DNA from: Moraxella sp. FZFQ2102
GTDB lineage: Bacteria; Pseudomonadota; Gammaproteobacteria; Pseudomonadales; Moraxellaceae
DNA length: 64,000 bases
Reading direction: 5' to 3'
Assembly: GCF_024137865.1 (NCBI RefSeq)
Contig: NZ_CP099960.1
Location: 558,001-622,000, forward strand
A program made the translations under genes and the position numbers. Below, piece by piece: positions 1 through 7,599 of this stretch. Under the pieces are notes generated by a model. The model was not told the DNA's origin. It worked only from the letters and a program-made list of their open reading frames with translations, and made no database searches. The number at the start of each line of letters is the position of its first letter. The first letter of the stretch is position 1.

Positions 1-286
1 AGGTCTGCCACTTCGACACATCGTCATCAAGCACGCCCTACGCCCTGCATCACTACCTATCATCTCATATCTTGGCCCTGCATTTGTCGGTATCATCACA
101 GGCTCTATCATCATCGAAACCATCTTTGGCTTACCAGGGATTGGTCAGCTATTTGTCAATGGTGCATTGAACCGTGACTATAGCCTTGTGCTATCTTTGA
201 CCATTTTGGTGGGTGTTTTGACCATCGTATTTAATGCCATCGTGGATATTTTATACGCTGTCATCGACCCAAAAATCAAATACTAA
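1..286 (+). CDS. oppB: Oligopeptide/dipeptide ABC transporter permease OppB (C-terminal part only)
   Basis: The window opens inside this gene; an open frame runs from base 2 to a TAA at 284-286 and gives about 94 residues. The visible part carries the C-terminal half of a binding-protein-dependent permease: a cytoplasmic loop with HALRPASLPI, then hydrophobic segments, the conserved ETIFGLPGIGQL stretch and the typical ending AVIDPKIKY. OppB-type permeases pair with OppC to form the membrane channel for peptide import. The gene lies 30 bases before oppC and is followed by oppD and oppF, all on the same strand, so an oppBCDF operon is likely. The substrate-binding protein OppA is not in the window. 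DppB-like specificity cannot be excluded. Confidence 0.9.
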   Translation, partial: GLPLRHIVIKHALRPASLPIISYLGPAFVGIITGSIIIETIFGLPGIGQLFVNGALNRDYSLVLSLTILVGVLTIVFNAIVDILYAVIDPKIKY

Positions 287-316
287 GTGATTGCGATATT
301 TTTATAAGGATTGTTT

Positions 317-1216
317 ATGTCTAACATTGCAACGACCACACCAACCACGACCCAAGCCAAAGAAATCAAAGGTCGTAGCCTGTGGCAAGATGCTTGGCGC
401 CGCTTTTCACACAACAAAGCCGCCTTGGTCAGTGGCTTGGTATTATTACTCATTGCGTTATTTGTGACATTTGTACCGATGTTTGCACCATTTGGCTATG
501 CTGATACCGACTGGGCAAATATGGCATCAGCACCATCGATGGAAACCAAGCACTATTTTGGTACAGATAACTTAGGCCGTGACCTACTCGTGCGTACCGC
601 TGTCGGTGGTCGTATCTCATTGATGGTCGGTATCGCTGGTGCTTTTGTCGCGGTATTATTCGGTACCATCTACGGGGCGATTTCAGGTTATTTGGGTGGC
701 AAAGTTGATATGCTGATGATGCGTTTTGTTGAAGTATTAAACGCATTCCCATTCATGTTCTTCGTGATTTTGCTAGTGACTTTATTCGGTCGTAACATCA
801 TCTTTATCTTTGTCGCCATTGGCTTGGTGTCATGGCTAGATATCGCGCGTATTGTGCGTGGTCAAACCCTGAGCCTAAAAAACAAAGAATTCATCGAAGC
901 GGCACACGTCGGCGGTGTCTCTGGATGGAAAATCGTGACTCGCCATATCGTACCGAATGTCTTGGGCGTCGTTGTGGTCTATGCATCACTACTTGTCCCA
1001 AATATGATTATGTTCGAATCATTCCTAAGCTTTCTAGGTCTGGGTGTCCAAGAGCCAATGACCAGCTGGGGTGCACTACTTCAAGAAGGTGCTCAAACCA
1101 TGCAGGTATCGCCATGGCAGCTGCTCATACCGTCGATTTTCTTGACCATCACCCTGTTTTGTTTCAACTTCTTAGGCGATGGCCTGCGTGATGCACTTGA
1201 TCCAAAAGATCGCTAA
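317..1216 (+). CDS. oppC: Oligopeptide ABC transporter permease OppC
   Basis: A 299-residue inner-membrane permease, second channel subunit with OppB. It has the usual OppC architecture: a short cytoplasmic N-terminus, one membrane helix (near residues 32-55), a periplasmic stretch containing the HYFGTDNLGRDLLVR signature, then five hydrophobic segments. The EAA-type loop that docks on the ATPases is seen as EAAHVGGVSGWKIVTRHI near residues 196-213. The start ATG at 317 is preferred over an in-frame TTG at 311 because AAGGA (306-310) is correctly spaced only from the ATG. It lies 28 bases before oppD. Peptide uptake is the family role; dipeptide versus oligopeptide preference is not readable from the sequence. 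Confidence 0.92.
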   Translation: MSNIATTTPTTTQAKEIKGRSLWQDAWRRFSHNKAALVSGLVLLLIALFVTFVPMFAPFGYADTDWANMASAPSMETKHYFGTDNLGRDLLVRTAVGGRISLMVGIAGAFVAVLFGTIYGAISGYLGGKVDMLMMRFVEVLNAFPFMFFVILLVTLFGRNIIFIFVAIGLVSWLDIARIVRGQTLSLKNKEFIEAAHVGGVSGWKIVTRHIVPNVLGVVVVYASLLVPNMIMFESFLSFLGLGVQEPMTSWGALLQEGAQTMQVSPWQLLIPSIFLTITLFCFNFLGDGLRDALDPKDR

Positions 1217-1244
1217 ATTCATTATTTAAAAAAAAGGATATACC

Positions 1245-2222
1245 ATGGCTCTATTAGAAGTCAAGGGCTTAAAAGTCAAATTCGCCACCGAAGATGGTTT
1301 GGTGACGGCGGTTAATGGACTTAATTTCAAACTCAATCAAGGTGAAACGCTCGGCATCGTCGGCGAATCAGGCTCAGGCAAATCCCAAACCGCCTTTTCG
1401 ATTCTAGGCTTGCTTGCCAAAAATGGTCGCACCGAAGGCTCAATCAAATTCCGTGATAAAGAGCTGGTCGGACTACCAGAGCATGAACTCAACAAAATTC
1501 GTGCCAACGAAATCGCCATCATCTTCCAAGACCCAATGACCAGTCTAAACCCATTTATGAAAGTGGGCGATCAGCTGTCTGAAGTCTTGGTATTGCATAA
1601 AGGCATGAGCAAGGCTGAGGCTTGGGAAGAGTCTATCCGTATGCTTGATGCAGTCAAGATCCCCGAAGCTCGCAAGCGTATCGGTATGTATCCGCACGAG
1701 TTTTCAGGTGGTATGCGTCAGCGCGTGATGATCGCCATGGCACTGCTATGTCGCCCCAAGCTACTGATTGCAGATGAACCAACCACCGCACTGGATGTCA
1801 CCGTGCAAGCACAGATCATGGCACTGCTGAACGATCTTAAGCGTGACTTTGACACCACCATCATCATGATTACCCATGACCTAGGTGTCGTCGCAGGGAC
1901 TTGTGATCGCATCCTTGTGATGTATGCTGGTCGTACGATGGCATATGGCAAGACCGAAGAGATTTTTTATAATCCAACTCATCCATATACCATCGGTCTG
2001 CTTGGTGCCGTGCCACGCTTAGATAATGATAGCGAGCGACTCACCACCATTCCAGGCAATCCGCCAAACCTACTGAACCTACCAGTCGGCTGTCCATTTG
2101 TTGAGCGTTGCCAATACGCCATGGATATCTGCCACAGCACACCGCCTGAGCTACAATTTTTGCCAAATGAGCGTCAGCGTGCCTGCCACTGGAAGCACCC
2201 AAATCTACCTGTAGGAGAATAA
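1245..2222 (+). CDS. oppD: Oligopeptide ABC transporter ATP-binding protein OppD
   Basis: A 325-residue ATPase energising peptide import with OppF at the cytoplasmic face of OppBC. Walker A is GESGSGKS (about residue 40), the signature is SGGMRQR (about 154), Walker B is LLIADEPT, and the switch histidine is in MITHDLG. The C-terminal oligopeptide/dipeptide extension is present with a cysteine-containing [14 protein letters not shown], a cluster known in this family to bind an iron-sulfur centre. A strong AAAAAGGA ribosome site precedes the ATG. The stop lies three bases before the oppF ATG, which argues for translational coupling within the operon. Confidence 0.95.
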   Translation: MALLEVKGLKVKFATEDGLVTAVNGLNFKLNQGETLGIVGESGSGKSQTAFSILGLLAKNGRTEGSIKFRDKELVGLPEHELNKIRANEIAIIFQDPMTSLNPFMKVGDQLSEVLVLHKGMSKAEAWEESIRMLDAVKIPEARKRIGMYPHEFSGGMRQRVMIAMALLCRPKLLIADEPTTALDVTVQAQIMALLNDLKRDFDTTIIMITHDLGVVAGTCDRILVMYAGRTMAYGKTEEIFYNPTHPYTIGLLGAVPRLDNDSERLTTIPGNPPNLLNLPVGCPFVERCQYAMDICHSTPPELQFLPNERQRACHWKHPNLPVGE

Positions 2223-2225
2223 TGC

Positions 2226-3209
2226 ATGAGTACCCCACTATTACAAGTTCGCGATGTACAAACGCATTTTGATATCCATCAAAAAGGTGCGTTCTTTTGG
2301 CAAAAACCAGCAACTCTCAAAGCCGTCAATGGCGTGTCATTTGATCTAAAAGCCGGTGAAACCTTGGGTGTCGTTGGTGAGTCAGGCTGTGGCAAATCGA
2401 CATTGGCTCGGACCATCATCGGCTTGGTCAAAGCCAAATCAGGCAGCATCCTATTTGATGGTGAAGAGCTTGTAGGCTTATCTGAAAAAGACTGGAAGAA
2501 AAAACGCCAAGAAATTCAGATGATTTTCCAAGATCCATTGGCATCCCTAAACCCACGCATGACCGTCGGCGACATCATTGCAGAGCCGCTACGCACTTAC
2601 CACCCCGAGCTTGGCAAAGAAGAAATCGGCAAGCGCGTGCGTGAGATCATGAAAAAAGTGGGTCTATTGCCCAATGTCATCAACCGCTATCCGCATGAGT
2701 TCTCAGGCGGTCAGTGTCAGCGTATCGGCATCGCTCGAGCTTTGATCCTACGCCCAAAGCTAATCATCTGTGATGAACCAGTGTCAGCACTGGATGTCTC
2801 GATTCAAGCACAGGTGATCAACCTACTTCAAGAAGTCCAAGAAGAGATGGGTTTGGCACTGATTTTCATCGCTCATGACCTATCTGTCGTCAAGCATATC
2901 TCAGATCGTGTACTGGTGATGTATCTGGGCAACGCTGTCGAAGTCGGAACGGATGCAGCGGTCTATGACAAGCCAACGCATCCATACACCCAAGCGCTGA
3001 TGTCAGCTGTACCTTTGCCCGATCCAGATCTTGAACGGAACAAATCAGTACAGCTACTTGAAGGCGATCTACCAAGCCCGATCAATCCACCATCAGGCTG
3101 TGTGTTTCGCACTCGCTGCCCAAAAGCCACCGACGCTTGTGCTCAAACCAAGCCAAGCCTAGCTGGCAATGAGTCTCATCAGGTGGCGTGCTTGCATTCA
3201 CAGGTGTGA
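2226..3209 (+). CDS. oppF: Oligopeptide ABC transporter ATP-binding protein OppF
   Basis: A 327-residue ATPase, partner of OppD. Walker A is GESGCGKS, the signature SGGQCQRIGIARALI is the version typical of OppF, Walker B is LIICDEPVSALD, and the switch histidine is in IAHDLS. The C-terminal extension contains FRTRCPKATDAC. Its ribosome-binding site (GTAGGAG) is within the end of oppD. The gene is the last of the opp operon and is followed by a clear intrinsic terminator at 3225-3254. The full set of motifs suggests a functional transporter. Confidence 0.94.
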   Translation: MSTPLLQVRDVQTHFDIHQKGAFFWQKPATLKAVNGVSFDLKAGETLGVVGESGCGKSTLARTIIGLVKAKSGSILFDGEELVGLSEKDWKKKRQEIQMIFQDPLASLNPRMTVGDIIAEPLRTYHPELGKEEIGKRVREIMKKVGLLPNVINRYPHEFSGGQCQRIGIARALILRPKLIICDEPVSALDVSIQAQVINLLQEVQEEMGLALIFIAHDLSVVKHISDRVLVMYLGNAVEVGTDAAVYDKPTHPYTQALMSAVPLPDPDLERNKSVQLLEGDLPSPINPPSGCVFRTRCPKATDACAQTKPSLAGNESHQVACLHSQV

Positions 3210-3224
3210 TTATCCAAATCATCC

Positions 3225-3254
3225 AAATCCGCTCAGAAATGGGCGGATTTTTTT
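3225..3254 (+). terminator. Intrinsic terminator of the opp operon
   Basis: AAATCCGC (3225-3232) pairs with GCGGATTT (3243-3250), followed by a run of T. It begins 15 bases after the oppF stop and closes the opp transcript. Confidence 0.85.
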
Positions 3255-3320
3255 ACTTGTAAAAACTGTCATCAACCCCATATCTTGAGCAATTTTGTTG
3301 GTAATTTGGTAATTTTATTC

Positions 3321-3653
3321 ATGTCGCACACCCTATTTGACAGCGTCGATACCGCCGAACAGTCGCTACTTGAGCAAGCACTCACACAAGCTGTTGCCAC
3401 GCATGGTCTGGATATGGCGATGGTGAGTCATTTTTTTGATGCACGCCATCTGCCCTGTCCGATGCCACTACTCAAAGCCAAGCTGACACTACGCTTGGTT
3501 GCTGATGGTCATGCACTGTATCTGATCGCCACGGACAAAAATTCTCAGCATGATTTGGTGGCGTTTTGCCAAAAAAATGGCCATACCGTCCATGCATGGC
3601 AAAGCGGGCAAGACTCATCAATCATTTATCATTTTATTATCATAAAAAATTAA
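3321..3653 (+). CDS. TusA/SirA-like sulfur-carrier family protein
   Basis: A small cytoplasmic protein of about 110 residues with a TusA-fold signature: after about 40 N-terminal residues comes ARHLPCPMPLLKAKLTL, whose CPMP motif holds the family's active cysteine, and then a beta-alpha stretch ending in HDLVAFCQKNGHTV. TusA proteins relay sulfur as a persulfide, for example to tRNA thiolation or other biosynthetic routes. The ATG at 3321 is chosen; an upstream in-frame TTG at 3285 has no better ribosome site. The protein has an N-terminal extension of about 40 residues compared with E. coli TusA, so it may be a divergent member rather than the tRNA-thiolation TusA. It stands alone between the opp operon and rpoH. 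Confidence 0.7.
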   Translation: MSHTLFDSVDTAEQSLLEQALTQAVATHGLDMAMVSHFFDARHLPCPMPLLKAKLTLRLVADGHALYLIATDKNSQHDLVAFCQKNGHTVHAWQSGQDSSIIYHFIIIKN

Positions 3654-3793
3654 TAAACTATATTGAACACCTAAAAATTACTACAAGCTTTGCTGATTGT
3701 AAAATTTATAAAACAGTCGCATCTAGCACTAGCCACAACCGCCAATTTGCCGTACAATACAAAGCAATAAATAACGATATTTTGTGAAAAAAC

Positions 3794-4927
3794 ATGGCAC
3801 CAAAAAACCGACACGATGACTATCACGATGATTATGATAGTCATGACTATGAGCATTATGACGACGGCTACGATGATGATTATGCCGATTATGAAGATGT
3901 GCTTGATGATGATCTCATCAGTGAACTGGATGATTTTGATGAGACATTGATTGATGATATTGATGAGCTGGATGTATCAGACGCCCCAGTCATCAAAAAT
4001 CGCCCTCAAATCATCGACCACGGCGACACCGACAAGCACAACATCCCAACCAAAGAACTTGTGCCTGCAATGCCGACTCACCTTGCCGCGCCTGGTGTCA
4101 ATCTCGGTGCTTATATCAATACTGTGCATCAGATTCCGATTCTTACCCCCGAACAAGAACAAGAGCTTGCTAAGCGTTACTACAATGATGGTGATGTCGA
4201 AGCGGCACGCCTACTGGTGATGAGCCATCTACGCTTTGTGATTCATATCGCACGCAGTTACTCAGGTTATGGGTTATCTCAAGCCGACTTGATTCAAGAA
4301 GGCAACCTTGGTCTGATGAAAGCCGTCAAGCGATTTGACCCTAATAAAGGCGTGCGACTGGTCAGCTTTGCGGTGCATTGGATCAAAGCAGAGATTCATG
4401 AATTTGTCATCAAAAACTGGCGTATCGTCAAAGTCGCCACGACCAAAGCGCATCGCAAGCTGTTTTTTAATTTAAGAAGTCTTAAAAAGTCCAGCAATCA
4501 GCTGACACTCGAAGAAGCTGAAGCCATCGCCAATGATCTGAATGTCACTGTCAAACAAGTGCTTGAGATGGAATCACGGCTAACCAGCTACGATGCCTCT
4601 TTTGAAGCACAAGATTCGGATGATGAAGATGGTCGCTATGCACCGCAGCTATTCTTGGAAGATGCTGCCGACCCTGCTGATATGGTCGAAGAAGCCGACT
4701 GGGAAGAAAATACCACCAACGCCCTAAAAGATGCGATGGATAGTCTAGATGATCGCTCACGAGACATCATCACCCAAAGATGGCTTGCCGACCAAAAATC
4801 CACCCTGCATGAGCTTGCGGCTGTGTACAATATCTCCGCCGAACGCGTTCGCCAAATCGAGAAAAACGCCATGGATAAAATCAAAGAAGCCATTACCTTA
4901 GATCGTATGATTATTGATAATGACTAA
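3794..4927 (+). CDS. rpoH: RNA polymerase heat-shock sigma factor RpoH with acidic N-terminal extension
   Basis: From residue 93 on the protein matches sigma-32: region 2 core-binding and -10 elements (SHLRFVIHIARSY, DLIQEGNLGLMKAVKRF, VRLVSFAVHWIKAEIHEFV), the RpoH-box region (KLFFNLRSLKK) and a region 4 helix-turn-helix (STLHELAAVYNISAERVRQI). It directs polymerase to heat-shock promoters. With the ATG at 3794 the protein has 377 residues, about 90 more than E. coli RpoH. The extra part is very rich in Asp, Tyr and His. An internal ATG at 4070 matches the start of ordinary RpoH proteins, but neither start has a strong ribosome site. The open, strongly biased upstream frame favours the long form. 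The true start needs protein evidence. Confidence 0.9.
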   Translation: MAPKNRHDDYHDDYDSHDYEHYDDGYDDDYADYEDVLDDDLISELDDFDETLIDDIDELDVSDAPVIKNRPQIIDHGDTDKHNIPTKELVPAMPTHLAAPGVNLGAYINTVHQIPILTPEQEQELAKRYYNDGDVEAARLLVMSHLRFVIHIARSYSGYGLSQADLIQEGNLGLMKAVKRFDPNKGVRLVSFAVHWIKAEIHEFVIKNWRIVKVATTKAHRKLFFNLRSLKKSSNQLTLEEAEAIANDLNVTVKQVLEMESRLTSYDASFEAQDSDDEDGRYAPQLFLEDAADPADMVEEADWEENTTNALKDAMDSLDDRSRDIITQRWLADQKSTLHELAAVYNISAERVRQIEKNAMDKIKEAITLDRMIIDND

Positions 4928-5026
4928 AAAGTTGGTTTTTCTCCTTATAAGCCTAAGGCAATTTTTTAAAATTTTATCAATCCAAATTGGATTTAAACCA
5001 CCATCTATTTGGGACTGAAATCTTTG

Positions 5027-5401
5027 ATGAACTGGCTAAAAATAGCAGCGATTAACCTTGCCATCGGCGTCGGTCTTGGGGCGTTTGGTGCACATGGTCT
5101 TAAGAAGATCGCCACGCCCTATGCCATCGAGATTTGGCAAACAGCGACATTATATTTATTTGTCCATGCCTTAGGACTACTTGCCATTGGCGTGTTGCAC
5201 ACTGTCTGTAATCATCGCGCGACCAAATCCGCCATCTGCCTACAGCTTGGCATCATCATCTTTAGCGGCAGTCTGTACGCGATGGCACTTGGCGCACCCA
5301 AATGGCTTGGAGCGATCACACCAATTGGCGGTATGCTATTTATCATCGGCTGGCTGATTTTGGCATTTAGCACGGCTAAGCCTTACAAAAATACGATTTG
5401 A
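5027..5401 (+). CDS. DUF423 family small inner-membrane protein
   Basis: A 124-residue, very hydrophobic protein with about four membrane segments. The N-terminal GAFGAHGLKK motif and the later YLFVHALGLLAIGVL and GGMLFIIGWLILAF stretches are typical of DUF423 (E. coli YgdD). The function of the family is not established. The ATG at 5027 is preferred over an in-frame TTG at 5009 because MNWLK fits the family N-terminus. It is followed by thiS after a 50-base gap. Confidence 0.85.
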   Translation: MNWLKIAAINLAIGVGLGAFGAHGLKKIATPYAIEIWQTATLYLFVHALGLLAIGVLHTVCNHRATKSAICLQLGIIIFSGSLYAMALGAPKWLGAITPIGGMLFIIGWLILAFSTAKPYKNTI

Positions 5402-5451
5402 TAATCAGTTTAATCATTAAAAATTTTTAAAAAATAAATGGGATAACTGCG

Positions 5452-5652
5452 ATGAAAAACATCACTTTAAATGGACAAGCACAAAACAGCAGCGCCGACA
5501 CTGTACTTGCTTTATTAGAAGAGTATAGCCTAACCCAAGGACGCTTTGCCGTTGAGATCGACGGTCAGCTCGTCCCAAAATCTCGCCTAGGCGCAACCGC
5601 CCTAGTAGATGGCATGAGCATCGAAGTGGTGCAAGCGGTCGGCGGCGGCTGA
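5452..5652 (+). CDS. thiS: Sulfur carrier protein ThiS
   Basis: A 66-residue ubiquitin-like protein ending in a glycine tail (VGGG). In thiazole synthesis the ThiS C-terminal glycine is adenylated and converted to a thiocarboxylate that donates sulfur to ThiG. The beta-grasp pattern is visible: an MKNITLNGQ start, a hydrophobic helix (VLALLEEYSL), FAVEIDGQLVPKSRL, then MSIEVVQAVGGG. Length and C-terminus are normal. The usual neighbour thiG is not adjacent; it lies about 49 kb away at 54310. No TPP riboswitch core is seen upstream. The terminal residue after the GG is another glycine, so no trimming should be needed beyond what is usual. Confidence 0.93.
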   Translation: MKNITLNGQAQNSSADTVLALLEEYSLTQGRFAVEIDGQLVPKSRLGATALVDGMSIEVVQAVGGG

Positions 5653-5853
5653 TAAAAAATACCCAATGACAATCGCAAGCCTGTTAGTAAAAAGCAATCA
5701 TCATCGGGTATCGGCTTTACTATCGCACAGTTTATATGACTTTGCAAGCGGTTTTGATTGCCCAACGCAAGTTTTTTGTTGCTTTCGCCACAGTTTCACC
5801 GCCCAAATTTTCGCCACTACCTATTTTAAATTCTTATCGCAAATTAACACGCC

Positions 5854-6714
5854 ATGAACACCCTAAAAATCGCCAGCATTCAGCTAAACAGCCAAACCAA
5901 CATCGATGCCAACCTTGCCATCATCGCATCTGCCGTGCGTGACGCCGCAGCACATGGTGCGCGCTTGATCGTCCTGCCTGAAAATGCCTGCGTGATGGGT
6001 CGCCAAAAAGATTTGTCAGCGCGATTTGATGAAATTTGTGAGTTTTATCAAGCACTTGCCAAAGAATGCAGCGTGCATATCTTGGCAGGCACTTTGCCTT
6101 GTCCGACGCGTCCTAATGGTCAAATGGTTGCACATGATAAGGTACGACAGGTCAGCCTACTCATCGATGATGCAGGCACCATCAAGGCACGCTATGACAA
6201 GATTCATCTGTTTCGCGCAACCGTCGATGATGCCACAGGTAGCTATGATGAAGGTAAAACCTTTGAAGCAGGCGATCGGCTTGTGGTCGCGGACTGTATG
6301 ATCGATGGCGTGGCGGTCGGCATCGGTATGATGATTTGCTTTGATGTGCGCTTTCCTGCACTCGCCCAACGACTGCGACAAATGGGCGCGGACATCATCA
6401 CCGTGCCTGCGGCGTTCACCTTTTTGACAGGGCAGGCACACTGGCAAATGCTGCTACAAGCGCGCGCCCTTGACAGCCAATGCATGGTGATCGGCTCAGC
6501 ACAAGGCGGCACGCACCACATCGGCACGAGCACGCGCGAGACTTGGGGACATTCACTGATCATCAATGCACACGGACAAGTTATCGCCGATACGGGCAGC
6601 ACCGATGTCGATGAGCACGGTTATCTTGTGGTGTATGCAGACTTTGACCCCGCCAAGCAAGCCAAAATCCGCCAAACGATGCCGATTTTTGATTGCCATC
6701 GATTGGGCGCGTGA
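5854..6714 (+). CDS. Nitrilase-superfamily amidase (Nit1/Nit2-like, deaminated-glutathione amidase type)
   Basis: A 286-residue cytoplasmic carbon-nitrogen hydrolase. The Glu-Lys-Cys catalytic triad is visible: the Glu in LIVLPENA (about residue 43), the Lys in ARYDKIHLF (about 114) and the Cys in GMMICFDVRFP (about 156). The KIHLFRATV and FDVRFPALAQRLRQMGAD stretches match the Nit1/Nit2 branch, which removes deaminated glutathione or omega-amides made by transaminase side reactions. It is one gene with no clear operon partner; it follows thiS by 200 bases, and the next gene is on the other strand. Its exact substrate is inferred from the family only. Confidence 0.86.
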   Translation: MNTLKIASIQLNSQTNIDANLAIIASAVRDAAAHGARLIVLPENACVMGRQKDLSARFDEICEFYQALAKECSVHILAGTLPCPTRPNGQMVAHDKVRQVSLLIDDAGTIKARYDKIHLFRATVDDATGSYDEGKTFEAGDRLVVADCMIDGVAVGIGMMICFDVRFPALAQRLRQMGADIITVPAAFTFLTGQAHWQMLLQARALDSQCMVIGSAQGGTHHIGTSTRETWGHSLIINAHGQVIADTGSTDVDEHGYLVVYADFDPAKQAKIRQTMPIFDCHRLGA

Positions 6715-6741
6715 TTTTCATGGAGAATGCGTGATGTGTAT

Positions 6742-7584
6742 TTATTCTTGTAGCTGATCCATCACCGCTTGATAGCCTTGGCGATAATCGGCAAAAGACA
6801 GCCACGACCTTGGCAGATTGCTAATGATACGCTTGCCTGTTGGCGCACCATCTAGACACTTGGGCGGTGGATAGCCCATCTGATCTGCGATAAATGACAA
6901 CACTTCAAAACTGGTCACAGGCAAAAAGTCTGTCGCCAGATACACGGGCTTAGGCCTGTCTGATTGTAAAATCTGCGCAAGCGCCGCCACCAAATCCTGA
7001 TCCATGATGCGATTGGTATAATGATGGCTTGGTACGCCTGTTTCGTGTGCGGTTTTGGCTTGGGTGATCAGACGCGTGCTATTGATATGATAAATACCAC
7101 TGGCGCGTACGATGACGGCCTTATCGCCAAATGTGTCGATCAACACCTGTTCAGCTTGGCGCAGCACCACAGCAGTCGCACTGGCAGGATTTGCCTGCGT
7201 CATCTCATTGATCCACTCACCTGCATTCTCGCCATACACTGCCGTCGATGATACGAACAGCACTTGGTGAAGTGCCGCCATCTGCACTGGATGCGCTTGG
7301 TACAGCTTAGCAATGCTATCACAGACTGACCAATAGCTGTCTTGATACTCTTGGGCTGTCGCTTGCTTGCCTGCCTTTGTTGGCGTGACAATGATTGCAA
7401 TGTGCGTCACACCCATCACATCACTGATCTTTAGATCTTGTGCGCGTTTTTGGATAAATCGCACAGGCGCAGCATAAGCCTTGGGTGTCGTCGCAACTGC
7501 ACTGACCGCAAACCCCGCCGCCAACTGCTCTGCTAGGGGCTTGCCAACACCACCCTGCCCGATAATCAGATATCCTGCGCTCAT
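6742..7584 (-). CDS. NAD(P)-dependent short-chain dehydrogenase/epimerase-family protein (YeeZ-like)
   Basis: A 280-residue protein beginning with a Rossmann nucleotide-binding motif (YLIIGQGGVGKPLAEQL). It has an extended-SDR body with VLFVSSTAVYGENAGEW (Ser and Tyr of the active-site region), IVRASGIYH and a C-terminal substrate domain. It resembles the YeeZ group of NAD-dependent epimerase/dehydratases, for which no firm substrate is known. The gene is on the minus strand, converges with the amidase gene (28-base gap) and lies immediately downstream of a DUF4105 gene with 15 bases between them, so the two are probably co-transcribed. Confidence 0.75.
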   Translation of the reverse strand: MSAGYLIIGQGGVGKPLAEQLAAGFAVSAVATTPKAYAAPVRFIQKRAQDLKISDVMGVTHIAIIVTPTKAGKQATAQEYQDSYWSVCDSIAKLYQAHPVQMAALHQVLFVSSTAVYGENAGEWINEMTQANPASATAVVLRQAEQVLIDTFGDKAVIVRASGIYHINSTRLITQAKTAHETGVPSHHYTNRIMDQDLVAALAQILQSDRPKPVYLATDFLPVTSFEVLSFIADQMGYPPPKCLDGAPTGKRIISNLPRSWLSFADYRQGYQAVMDQLQE

Positions 7585-7599
7585 TTTTCATTCCAATAG

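Noticed and set aside
3285..3320. TTG start for the TusA-like gene giving 122 residues
   Set aside because: It lies in a non-conserved stretch with no ribosome-binding site; ATG 3321 is the simpler start.
5653..5853. Gene in the gap between thiS and the amidase gene
   Set aside because: Two open frames overlap each other and other genes, with no ribosome site and no recognisable product.
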